Shown: positions 26,447-34,325 of the stretch, in pieces
Layout: each line of letters begins with the position of its first letter
Position numbering within the stretch: position 1 is the stretch's first letter
NCBI RefSeq assembly: GCF_023705585.1
Contig: NZ_BOQE01000001.1
Location: 2,307,001 to 2,371,000 of the forward strand
DNA: 64,000 bases
From: Collibacillus ludicampi
GTDB lineage: Bacteria > Bacillota > Bacilli > Tumebacillales > BOQE01
Direction: 5' to 3'
Program-made: the position numbers and the translations under genes
Notes under the pieces: model-generated
Databases searched by the model: none
Seen by the model: the letters and a program-made list of their open reading frames with translations, nothing else
Told to the model about the DNA's origin: nothing

Positions 26447-26481
26447 CACATAAATGTTCTACACATAAACGTTTTGATAAC
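26447..26481. repeat. Tandem 15-bp repeat and inverted GTTATCAAAACG motif
   Basis: CACATAAATGTT (26447-26458) and CACATAAACGTT (26462-26473) are direct repeats with a 15-bp period. The following CGTTTTGATAAC (26470-26481) is the exact complement of a 12-mer at 22477-22488 upstream of xylF. Confidence 0.45.
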
Positions 26482-26620
26482 TTTATTATATATGTTTTTA
26501 TCTATTTCGCAACTCTAAAATTTTGTCGAAAAACAAAAGTGCAAGAATGATAGACGTGGAAATACGGAGGATGAACGTGTCCGGTGAGTTCCCATGTGAA
26601 TTCATGCTTTTTGAGGAGTG

Positions 26621-28447
26621 CTACATCAACTTCTTCAATTTCCGATACAACGTATTGCGCCCAATCCCAAGGATTCTTGCAGCTTGCGCTACGTTCCCTT
26701 CCGTTCTTTGCAAAGTCTCAAGAATCGCTTGGTATTCGATTTGTTTCAGGGAATCGCCCGTGAGGGGTGTTTGCGGTTTGCCATTCGAAAGAATGTAGCT
26801 TGGAAAATGGTGAACATCGATGGTTTCGCTGGTAGTTACAAAAGCCGCGTGGCGTAAGGCGGCGTTGAGTTCTCGGATATTGCCCGGCCATGAGTATGTT
26901 TCGATCAATTGTTGCGCATTGGGAGAAAGCGTGAAAGCGTTCTTGCCCAATTCGTGACGAATCTTCTTCAGAAGATGAACCGCCAGGTTCAACCGGTCTT
27001 CTCGTTCCCGCAGCGGTGGGATTTTAATCTGCACGCCTTGCAGGCGGAAAAATAAATCGGCACGGAAGCGGCCTTCTTGCACTTCTTGCCAGAGATCTTT
27101 GTGTGTAGCGGCAATGATACGGACATCGACAGGGATCGGCCGACTACCGCTTATTCGGGTGACAGTGAACTCCTGCAACACACGCAAAAGAGCGACCTGC
27201 ATATCGAGCGGCATTTCTGCAATTTCATCGAGGAACAATGTGCCTCCGTGCGCCAATTCGATCTTTCCTGCATGGCCCGACTGTTTGGCTCCCGTAAAAG
27301 CCCCAGCCTCGTAACCGAAAAGTTCACTTTCTAATAATGTTTTCGTAATCGCCCCGCAATTGAGTGCAATGAAGGGACGATCCGCCCTCTTGCTTGCGTG
27401 ATGGATCGCCTGGCTTACCATTTCCTTGCCTGTCCCGCTTTCTCCTGTCACTAAGATCGCATAGTCGGTAGCAGCCGCCCGTTTTGCAAACTCGAGAACA
27501 GAAAGGAAATATTTATCGTTCCCGAAAATATCGGAAAACGTATAGCGAACGGAATGGATCTGTTTTGCCTGTTTGCTTTTTGTCTCAGAAGGACTTACAG
27601 GAAAAACGGGAGGGCGCATATCCATCCATACCGACGCAAGCAACTTTCCTCGTCCATTCTTTTTTTTATGTACGGAATAATCCCGATGCTTACCGTGTGA
27701 TCTCTGGATCAAGGGTTCTACGCCGGAGAGCAGGTCGGTAAGAGCGATTGGCTCTGCGGGATTCCATTCCAGCAATGAACGCGCTTCCCGATTCACTCCA
27801 GTTATGATCCCTTCTTCATCAACAGCGATGAGTGCACGGTGTGCTCTTTCTTCTTCAGCGTAGAGAGAGAGGATCAGTCGTTTTTCATTGTTGCGTATCA
27901 GGAGAGAATCTTCGATGGAACGAGCGATCACATCTACCATTCCAAGCAGCAACGGGTGGTGTTTTTCATGATAACCGCTAACGTCGAGGACGGCGACCAA
28001 GTCACCGAGGGGATTGAAAATAGGCGAAGCAGCACAGAAAAGAATGTGGTTCACTTCCAAATAATGCTCTTTTCCCATAACTTCCAGAGGATGTCGTTCC
28101 GCGATCACGGTTCCGATGGCATTCGTACCTCTCGCTTGTTCAGACCAGCAAGCGCCTTGATGTAAATGGATTTTCTCAACATCATGCAGAAACTCCGGGT
28201 CGCCCATGGATTCCAGGATATAACCTTGCGGATCTGCAAGCAATGCGATGGAACCGCTCGATTTCAGACCGTGAAACATCCTTTCGATCGTGGGCTTAAC
28301 TTCTTGAAGGAACGATTGTTTTTGTTCGCGGTATTTCTTGAATTCGTCTGCTCCCAAAATTGCGTCTTTTGCGATTTGTGGATCAACACCATACATGGAA
28401 CTGCGTTCCCAAGACTTTTTCAAAAAATCTTTGGTTGATCCCCGCAT
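26621..28447 (-). CDS. Sigma-54-dependent transcriptional activator (AcoR-like)
   Basis: This 608-residue enhancer-binding protein has, in order, a GAF sensor (about 50-190), a PAS-like segment (about 200-260), a central AAA+ domain (about 310-540) and a C-terminal Fis-type helix-turn-helix (about 565-605, GNVAQAARILGIGRNTLYRKL). Walker A is GESGTGKE, and the sigma-54 contact loop GAFTGA is intact (FGYEAGAFTGAKQSG), so it should drive open-complex formation with RpoN. It is divergent from an aldehyde dehydrogenase gene that has a matching -24/-12 promoter. The GAF ligand is unknown; AcoR relatives respond to acetoin or aldehydes. Confidence 0.94.
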   Translation of the reverse strand: MRGSTKDFLKKSWERSSMYGVDPQIAKDAILGADEFKKYREQKQSFLQEVKPTIERMFHGLKSSGSIALLADPQGYILESMGDPEFLHDVEKIHLHQGACWSEQARGTNAIGTVIAERHPLEVMGKEHYLEVNHILFCAASPIFNPLGDLVAVLDVSGYHEKHHPLLLGMVDVIARSIEDSLLIRNNEKRLILSLYAEEERAHRALIAVDEEGIITGVNREARSLLEWNPAEPIALTDLLSGVEPLIQRSHGKHRDYSVHKKKNGRGKLLASVWMDMRPPVFPVSPSETKSKQAKQIHSVRYTFSDIFGNDKYFLSVLEFAKRAAATDYAILVTGESGTGKEMVSQAIHHASKRADRPFIALNCGAITKTLLESELFGYEAGAFTGAKQSGHAGKIELAHGGTLFLDEIAEMPLDMQVALLRVLQEFTVTRISGSRPIPVDVRIIAATHKDLWQEVQEGRFRADLFFRLQGVQIKIPPLREREDRLNLAVHLLKKIRHELGKNAFTLSPNAQQLIETYSWPGNIRELNAALRHAAFVTTSETIDVHHFPSYILSNGKPQTPLTGDSLKQIEYQAILETLQRTEGNVAQAARILGIGRNTLYRKLKKLM

Positions 28448-28546
28448 TCAACCACCCCAGTCTCAACGATTATTTCGAACTATTATGTTTGAATCATATG
28501 AAATTGAAACAATATTCATGAAAATAATACTCTTATTACTATACTA

Positions 28547-28589
28547 TCCGAAATGGATGTATTTGTCCATGGAATTGTTCCGAATTGGA
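28547..28589. promoter_or_regulatory. Two enhancer-like sites for the sigma-54 activator
   Basis: TCCGAAATGGA (28547-28557) and TCCGAATTGGA (28579-28589) are near-identical dyads 32 bp apart, about three helical turns, and ~75-130 bp upstream of the -24/-12 promoter. Confidence 0.5.
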
Positions 28590-28663
28590 ATACATGTATC
28601 ACTTTGGAACGGTATTTCTGTAAAACGATCAGCGAAAGAGCGCATCTGTCAAGGTTCAACTGA

Positions 28664-28680
28664 TTGGCATGGTTGTTGCT
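28664..28680 (+). promoter_or_regulatory. Sigma-54 (-24/-12) promoter of aldehyde dehydrogenase
   Basis: TTGGCAT-GGTTG-TTGCT matches TTGGCAC-N5-TTGCW with one mismatch and exact spacing. Transcription would start near 28692 and leave a ~200-nt leader with a potential stem (atcccc near 28701, ggggat near 28731). Confidence 0.65.
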
Positions 28681-28893
28681 ATATAAAGACGGCGGAATAT
28701 ACATCCCCACCTGCCATGTCGGTACCGGACGGGGATACACATCCTTCGAAGGGGGAGGGATCAACTCGTACAACTCCATGTAGGTGAACGGTAAAATCGC
28801 ATGTTTTCACCGGCCTAGGACAACGGGCGCAATGAACTCGTCTCATCGGTTTCACAAATGATTGAAACAAATTCGCAAAGGAGGCTTTCTGTT

Positions 28894-30390
28894 ATGCAAA
28901 CACCGGTAGCCGTTCAACCCAGCGTATCTGCTTTCTTAAACAAACCGAAGAAATTGTTGATCGGAGGAGAGTGGGTCGAAGCGGCGTCAGGAAAGACGTT
29001 TGCCACATTAAACCCGGCAACGAGTGAAGTCCTGGCAGTGGTAGCGGAAGGTGACAAGGAAGATATCGACCGCGCCGTACGTGCAGCAAGAAAGGCGTTT
29101 GAAGAAGGACCATGGCCGAAGATGACACCATCCGAACGCGGTCGTCTCCTTTACAATCTGGCCGACTTGATCGAACGCAATGCAACCGAATTGGCGCAAT
29201 TGGAAACACTCGATAACGGAAAGCCCATACGCGAGAGCCTGAATGCGGATATTCCGCTGGCAGTTGATCATTTCCGCTATTATGCGGGTTGGGCAACGAA
29301 AATCACGGGAGATACGATTCCCGTTTCCGTTCCAGGAAACTATTTCAACTACACGCGCCGTGAGCCTGTCGGTGTCGTCGGACAAATTATTCCATGGAAC
29401 TTCCCGTTGCTCATGGCCGCATGGAAACTGGGCGCTGCCCTTGCATGCGGGAATACGGTCGTGTTGAAACCGGCAGAGCAGACACCTTTAACGGCATTGC
29501 GTCTGGGTGAGTTGATCCAGGAAGCGGGATTCCCCGATGGTGTCGTCAATATCGTCACTGGCTACGGAGAAACAGCGGGTGCCGCGCTTGCGCAGCATAT
29601 GGATGTTGACAAGGTCGCTTTCACCGGTTCGACGGAAGTAGGGAAGAAAATCATGCAAGCGGCTTCCGGGAACCTGAAAAAGATCTCGCTTGAACTTGGA
29701 GGTAAGTCGCCAAATATTATTTTCCCCGACGCAGATTTCAGCAAAGCGATCCCGGGTGCTCTGATGGGGATTTTCTTCAATCAAGGACAGGTATGCTGTG
29801 CAGGATCCCGGTTGTATATCGAAAAGAGCGTATATGATCGCGTCGTCAGCGACATGGTCGATCATGCGACGAAGATCAAGCAGGGACCGGGAATCGATCC
29901 TTCCACACAGATGGGGCCACTTGTATCGAAGGAACAACTGGATCGTGTCACCGGATACCTGGAAAAAGGCGTTACCGAAGGAGCGGAAATATTGGTAGGC
30001 GGTGAGACTGCAGGCGGGGATTTGGAGAAAGGGTATTTTGTCAAGCCGACCGTTTTTGCGAATGTAACGGATCAGATGACGATCGCTCAGGAGGAAATTT
30101 TCGGTCCAGTGGTTGCAGCGATGCCGTTTGAAGATATCGATGAAGTCATCCGCCGTGCGAATCTGACTACATACGGACTGGCGGCTGGCGTATGGACAAC
30201 TGATATCCGAAAAGCGCATCGCGTAGCCAATGCGGTCAAAGTAGGTACCGTGTGGGTGAACTGCTACAACGTATTCGACGCTGCATCTCCATTCGGAGGA
30301 TACAAGCAAAGCGGTATCGGACGAGAAATGGGCAGCTACGCGCCTGAATTGTATACCCAAGTGAAAAGCGTATGGGTGAATTTGGACTAA
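28894..30390 (+). CDS. NAD(P)-dependent aldehyde dehydrogenase
   Basis: This 498-residue enzyme oxidises an aldehyde to the acid. The catalytic cysteine is in NQGQVCCAGSRLYIEKS and the general-base glutamate in LELGGKSPNII; the cofactor loop is FTGSTEVGKKIMQAA. ATG 28894 is fixed by aaaggagg upstream; the frame extends 12 codons further without a ribosome site. The divergent sigma-54 activator and the -24/-12 promoter suggest induction by the aldehyde or its precursor alcohol. Closest group by eye is the broad ALDH1/2-type (betaine, phenylacetaldehyde, acetaldehyde), so the substrate is open. A strong terminator follows. Confidence 0.94.
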   Translation: MQTPVAVQPSVSAFLNKPKKLLIGGEWVEAASGKTFATLNPATSEVLAVVAEGDKEDIDRAVRAARKAFEEGPWPKMTPSERGRLLYNLADLIERNATELAQLETLDNGKPIRESLNADIPLAVDHFRYYAGWATKITGDTIPVSVPGNYFNYTRREPVGVVGQIIPWNFPLLMAAWKLGAALACGNTVVLKPAEQTPLTALRLGELIQEAGFPDGVVNIVTGYGETAGAALAQHMDVDKVAFTGSTEVGKKIMQAASGNLKKISLELGGKSPNIIFPDADFSKAIPGALMGIFFNQGQVCCAGSRLYIEKSVYDRVVSDMVDHATKIKQGPGIDPSTQMGPLVSKEQLDRVTGYLEKGVTEGAEILVGGETAGGDLEKGYFVKPTVFANVTDQMTIAQEEIFGPVVAAMPFEDIDEVIRRANLTTYGLAAGVWTTDIRKAHRVANAVKVGTVWVNCYNVFDAASPFGGYKQSGIGREMGSYAPELYTQVKSVWVNLD

Positions 30391-30425
30391 AAAAGAATGA
30401 AACGATTGAAATAGAGGAGTATACA

Positions 30426-30464
30426 AAAAGGGACTCGCAGTTTTAAATTGCGAGTCCCTTTTTC
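30426..30464 (+). terminator. Terminator after aldehyde dehydrogenase
   Basis: aaaagggactcgca (30426-30439) pairs perfectly with tgcgagtccctttt (30449-30462) and TTT follows. Confidence 0.95.
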
Positions 30465-30577
30465 AGAGTTTCGTAAAAAGCACTTCGACAAAGCTTTTTT
30501 TGCTTCCAATTGCTCCTTAGCTTTTGATGATGCTTCACGAAAAGTTAGCCTCTGCTCATTTTGTTTGTAATCACGCT

Positions 30578-31024
30578 TTAAAAAGAAACCGTTTCCACTT
30601 GAGGTTCCACATGAAAAAGAACATTTCCCCTCATGGCATTGGAAACCATGCAGTTGATTTCCGCATCTTTCGCCAGAGCAAGCGCAAGCCCCGATTGCTC
30701 GTTAGTCGGATTTTGAAGAATGATTTTCGGCCGATGAATAATGCGGTCATAACGGAGAACCGGATCGACCACGGCAATTCCTTCCGACTCCAGATGGATC
30801 GTTTGTACGGGCAGATTTCTCTTTTTCAACAAGATTCCTAATGTAATGAGGTAGCAACTGGCGGCTGCAGAAAGCAACAATTCTTCTGGATTCGTACCTT
30901 CACCCGGGCCTCTCATGTTTGCAGGGATAGAGATCGTTGACGAAAAACCGGTTGTTTGAATCGAGCCAGTGCCTTCACGTCCTCCCTGCCAAGTACCTTG
31001 AAGTGTAAAATGATGTTCGCTCAT
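30578..31024 (-). CDS. OsmC/Ohr-family peroxiredoxin-like protein
   Basis: This 148-residue protein is of the OsmC fold, which reduces organic hydroperoxides with a two-cysteine centre. The peroxidatic cysteine is in AAASCYLITLG, within the central helix, and the resolving cysteine in INCMVSNAM, where most members have CPVSNAL. It begins MSEHHFTLQGTWQGGREGTG. The start at 31024 is favoured by ggaaggatg upstream; the frame is open for 41 more codons with no ribosome site. It belongs to the YhfA/SACOL1771-like side of the family, so the actual substrate is uncertain. Confidence 0.88.
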   Translation of the reverse strand: MSEHHFTLQGTWQGGREGTGSIQTTGFSSTISIPANMRGPGEGTNPEELLLSAAASCYLITLGILLKKRNLPVQTIHLESEGIAVVDPVLRYDRIIHRPKIILQNPTNEQSGLALALAKDAEINCMVSNAMRGNVLFHVEPQVETVSF

Positions 31025-31154
31025 CGTAAACATCCTTCCGTTAATTTGTCTGCTTTTTATTGTACATGAATTAGGAAAATTGAAAAAGTACTTGACCTTA
31101 AGATTCGCTTTACGGTTACGTCCCGGAAAACGGATGTCAGGACGCAAGAATTGA

Positions 31155-31295
31155 TATCAGTGCTTGAGATATTCTGCTTTATTTGAAGGAGAGACCAGGA
31201 ATGATCCGCTTGTTGCGCGCAATCAAGATACGGTACCGATGGAATTATATTCGGGTGTTTTAGGTAGATTTGAAAGGACTAAATTTTCGGAGTAG
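31155..31295 (+). pseudogene. Possible gene-end fragment, 46 codons, family unknown
   Basis: Between stops at 31152 and 31293 one frame reads LRYSALFEGETRNDPLVARN then QDTVPMELYSGVLGRFERTK. It looks protein-like in composition but has no start codon in context. It may be the remnant of a deleted gene. I do not recognise the family. Confidence 0.25.
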
Positions 31296-31621
31296 GATGG
31301 GGGGATTGACTTTATGGAGTATCAAGGTAAAACACTTCTCTGCTAAGAATTAATTAATAAAGGGGAAAACACAGACATTGAATAATTATTATCTTAAGAA
31401 GTTTAATATCAGATAAGGGAGCACGAATTATGGATGACAATCATTTTTTATGGAAATTGTTCAAAATTTGGCTTTTAATCCCAAGGAGCATCCGTAGGGC
31501 TGTTTTGTGGTCATTCATACTTGGATGTTCATATTTGGGATGGATAAAACTAATAGGGAAATTATCCCTTAATAATGACCAGTAGCGAAACCGTGAAAAT
31601 AAATCGCTGCTTTCAAGAAGG

Positions 31622-32034
31622 GGCTTGGGCGGGTGTATCTTTTTGCGCTTGGGTTCGATGAACGTCCAGCGGTCATTTACTTTGCGTTCATGCTCCGGGG
31701 AGATCGTCTCAGTGGGTATATGCTTTGCGCTCATGTTCCGTGAATGTCGTCTCGCATGGAAATATAATCAAATGCTGCGAGACGACATTCAAAGTCGCTA
31801 TTACGCGCAAAGTATATACCCCATACCAAAAAGGAAGCGAGACGATCTCCAAAGTCGCTATCTCACACAAAGTATCGGACCACTTAACGGTTGGAAACGG
31901 AGCGATCTTCCACTCACCTCTGCGCTGCAGAGCGATACACCCAACCAAAAGCCACTTCGTGTCTGGTGGAAGACTCAAACTTTCTTTCCGCACAAGAAAC
32001 TTTTCATCCTCTGATGGTGCCTTTTGCGGCATGA
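31622..32034. repeat. Three-layer nested palindrome of the interspersed repeat family plus tail
   Basis: From the centre (31760-31771) outwards three arm pairs are nested: 31712-31759 with 31772-31822, 31668-31710 with 31837-31881, and 31622-31667 with 31898-31950. Each arm carries a CTTTGCG-like box and a GTCGTCTC-like box. The right flank 31951-32034 is the tail seen at 11886-11968, here reversed (GATGAAAAGTTTCTTGTGCG on the minus strand). Tail plus outer arm align collinearly with the 12-kb locus for ~135 bp. Several open frames cross it but none has a ribosome site. Confidence 0.85.
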
Positions 32035-32053
32035 GTAACTATCATTAATACGG

Positions 32054-33190
32054 CTATACAGCAGAACAGTTTTTTAGCAATCGCGCAATGTTTCGGGCAG
32101 CAAGGAATAAATAGTGTTCCGCATTCTCCATCGCTTCTTCCAGGCTTATGGGTGCATGAACGATGGAATGGCAACTGATGAAATCTTCATACAGCGCTTC
32201 AAACCCTTTTCCCAATCCTCCCGAAAGCAGGAGAGTTTTGGCATTATATTTTTTTGCCAGTTTCGCAACATACGAAGGGACTTTGCCGTACAGTGTTTGA
32301 AAATCGCTTTGTCCTTCTCCTGTGATCACCCAGTCGGCTTGCCGGATTCTTTCCTCCAAGCTGGTCGCTTTGGCGATGACATGCGATCCTGAAACGATGG
32401 TTCCCCCAAGTACGAGCAAAGCGAAACCGAGTCCTCCTGCTGCACCGCTTCCCGGTATCTTTTGAAAACTGCGGTTGAGATTAGCTTCGATGAGCGTAGC
32501 GTATTTTTGCAAAGCGAGATCCAGGATTTTGATTTGCTCTTCAGTAGCTCCTTTCTGCCGCCCGAAGACGTAGGAAGATCCATTCGGACCGCATAATGGA
32601 TTTTGTACATCGCTGGCGATCAGGATCTCACAATCAAAAATCCTTGGATCAATCGTACTGAGATCAACGGAAGCGACACTTAACAATGCGGCTCCGCACG
32701 TATCTGTAATCAGATTTCCTTCCTCATCCCAAAAACGTCCTCCCAATGCCTGCAGCATCCCCATGCCCCCGTCGTTTGTGGCACTGCCTCCGATTCCAGT
32801 GATAAATTTTTTGTATCCCCGATCGAGAGCATGCAGCAACAGTTCGCCAACCCCATAAGTGGTCGTGTTCATCGGGTTTCTTTTTTCTCTCGGAACCATG
32901 GGGAGCCCTGCCACATTGGCCATTTCAATCAAGATGGTTTCATCATCTCCCAGGATACCGTAGGATGTCTGGACACGCTCACCGAGAGGCCCGGTGGCCA
33001 TTACTTTCACTTCTTTTCCTCCGGTTGCAAAAAGTAACGTTTCAAGTGTCCCTTCACCGCCATCCGCCATGGGAACCACCTCGATTTTCGCGTCGGGGAT
33101 CTCCGATAAGAACGCATCGCGAATGGTAAGACCGACTTTCGTTGCCGATAAACTTCCTTTAAACGAATCGGGAGCAATGACGATGTTCAT
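32054..33190 (-). CDS. glxK: Glycerate kinase (GlxK/GarK family)
   Basis: This 378-residue kinase phosphorylates D-glycerate, in this family usually to 2-phosphoglycerate. The opening MNIVIAPDSFKGSLSATKVG and the VPMADGGEGTLETL, GIGGSATNDGGMGMLQALGG and ITGEGQSDFQTLYGK motifs define the family. Length fits. Ribosome site caggaggcac (complement strand) fixes the start. It is alone on its strand, between the nested palindrome and the AT-rich island, so its pathway partners are not visible here. Confidence 0.95.
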   Translation of the reverse strand: MNIVIAPDSFKGSLSATKVGLTIRDAFLSEIPDAKIEVVPMADGGEGTLETLLFATGGKEVKVMATGPLGERVQTSYGILGDDETILIEMANVAGLPMVPREKRNPMNTTTYGVGELLLHALDRGYKKFITGIGGSATNDGGMGMLQALGGRFWDEEGNLITDTCGAALLSVASVDLSTIDPRIFDCEILIASDVQNPLCGPNGSSYVFGRQKGATEEQIKILDLALQKYATLIEANLNRSFQKIPGSGAAGGLGFALLVLGGTIVSGSHVIAKATSLEERIRQADWVITGEGQSDFQTLYGKVPSYVAKLAKKYNAKTLLLSGGLGKGFEALYEDFISCHSIVHAPISLEEAMENAEHYLFLAARNIARLLKNCSAV

Positions 33191-33344
33191 AAGTGCCTCC
33201 TGTATAAATTGTAGCGTTTGTTTAACCAGCCTTTCTTAAATATCAATTAGTCAAGTATTTTCATATCCCTTCTCAGAAAAAATTTTTAAAGAAGATTCCA
33301 TAAATTTATAAACTGATATCTTTTTTTATTTGGCAATGAATATA

Positions 33345-33375
33345 TTGACAAATATACTATATATTATAATATAAA
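33345..33375 (+). promoter_or_regulatory. Promoter region of the YiiX-like gene
   Basis: A consensus TTGACA (33345-33350) is followed by TATAAT at 33365 (14-bp spacing) and TATAAA at 33370 (19-bp spacing). The DNA is very AT-rich here, so the exact -10 is uncertain. Confidence 0.4.
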
Positions 33376-33406
33376 AATTAAATACTATCTGGATAGTATT
33401 TAATTT
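33375..33406. promoter_or_regulatory. 32-bp palindrome in the leader of the YiiX-like gene
   Basis: Perfect 15-bp arms AAATTAAATACTATC / GATAGTATTTAATTT are separated by TG, just downstream of the promoter. This is the position of an operator or of an attenuator hairpin (it is followed by TTACA, not a long T-run). Confidence 0.55.
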
Positions 33407-33511
33407 TACATTCGGAGAAATTGTTGGGTGTACACCTTTTTTAAATCAATGCATTTGTTAATTTCAATAATAAAATGTAGTGTTTTGTTTTTACAATGTG
33501 GGGGGATTTAG

Positions 33512-34264
33512 ATGAAGAAGAAAAAAGCTCTCTTGAAAGCATTCACTGTACCTATATTTGTTTCGGCTTTTTCTTTCACTTCTTTAGCTTCCGCCAATCA
33601 AAGCGATACGAATGTGCAAATAACCCAAGAACAAAAAGATGAGTGGAAGAAGAATCATAATATTCCCAAGACGCCACTTCCGCAAGACCCTAGAGGTCCT
33701 ATTCCCAACTTTCAATCTCTCGCTGAATATGAACAATGGGCCAAGACCCATCCCGATATAAGCGTGAAAAGTCAAATCAATACTGTATCTGCGCAATCAC
33801 AGAAAAAATTTCCGATGTCTTCACTTAGTGATGGTGACCTAGTATTCGGTGCAAAGCCGTATGATCTTTCGAGCGGTAGCAGTATTCCATATGGCTACTT
33901 CCGTCACGCCGGAATGTATGTGAATGATAGAGGTAAATTCATATCTGCAATGCCTGGGAAAGGCGTGCGATGGGAAACTGTAGACTGGTGGGAGACAAAC
34001 TATGCCGATGTATCGCTGAACTGGGTTCCATCTACTACATCTTCTCAAAGAACATCGGTTGTACAAAATGCATCCTATCATATTGGAGAACCCTATGACT
34101 GGGGGACTAATAAATATAAAACGAACAAATGGTATTGCTCCAAATTGCCTTGGTTTGAATATAATAAATGGGCCCAAATTGACCTTGATTCTAATGGAGG
34201 ATATTGGGTTACACCTGATGACATTTATAACTCAAACTATGTCAAACAATATTGGAGAGGATGA
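33512..34264 (+). CDS. Secreted YiiX/YebB-like papain-fold (permuted NlpC/P60) protein
   Basis: This 250-residue protein has a signal peptide (MKKKKALLKAF to SLASA, about residues 1-28), a charged linker, then a permuted NlpC/P60-type domain. It begins LSDGDLVFGAK, with the catalytic histidine probable in YFRHAGMYV and the cysteine in KWYCSKLPW. Members are amidases or lipid-modifying hydrolases; the substrate is unknown. Codon use and base composition are distinctly AT-rich compared with the flanking metabolic genes, pointing to acquisition. The start follows gtggggggat. Confidence 0.75.
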   Translation: MKKKKALLKAFTVPIFVSAFSFTSLASANQSDTNVQITQEQKDEWKKNHNIPKTPLPQDPRGPIPNFQSLAEYEQWAKTHPDISVKSQINTVSAQSQKKFPMSSLSDGDLVFGAKPYDLSSGSSIPYGYFRHAGMYVNDRGKFISAMPGKGVRWETVDWWETNYADVSLNWVPSTTSSQRTSVVQNASYHIGEPYDWGTNKYKTNKWYCSKLPWFEYNKWAQIDLDSNGGYWVTPDDIYNSNYVKQYWRG

Positions 34265-34269
34265 GCAAT

Positions 34270-34310
34270 AACAAATAAGGGGGGAGTTTTCCTCCCTTAT
34301 TTGTTGAAAA
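34270..34310 (+). terminator. Terminator after the YiiX-like gene
   Basis: aacaaataagg-ggggag (34270-34286) and cctcccttatttgtt (34291-34305) form a stem around a TTTT loop. The tail is GAAAAA, so some read-through into the lipoprotein gene is likely. Confidence 0.6.
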
Positions 34311-34325
34311 AGGGGGAATAAAGGA

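Noticed and set aside
31712-31822. Retron msr-msd or diversity-generating element as explanation of the long hairpins
   Set aside because: No reverse transcriptase gene lies near any copy of the repeat.
31441-32048. Several ORFs of 97-129 codons across the nested palindrome
   Set aside because: Inverted repeats keep frames open on both strands. None has a ribosome site or a recognisable domain, and they are mirror images of one another.
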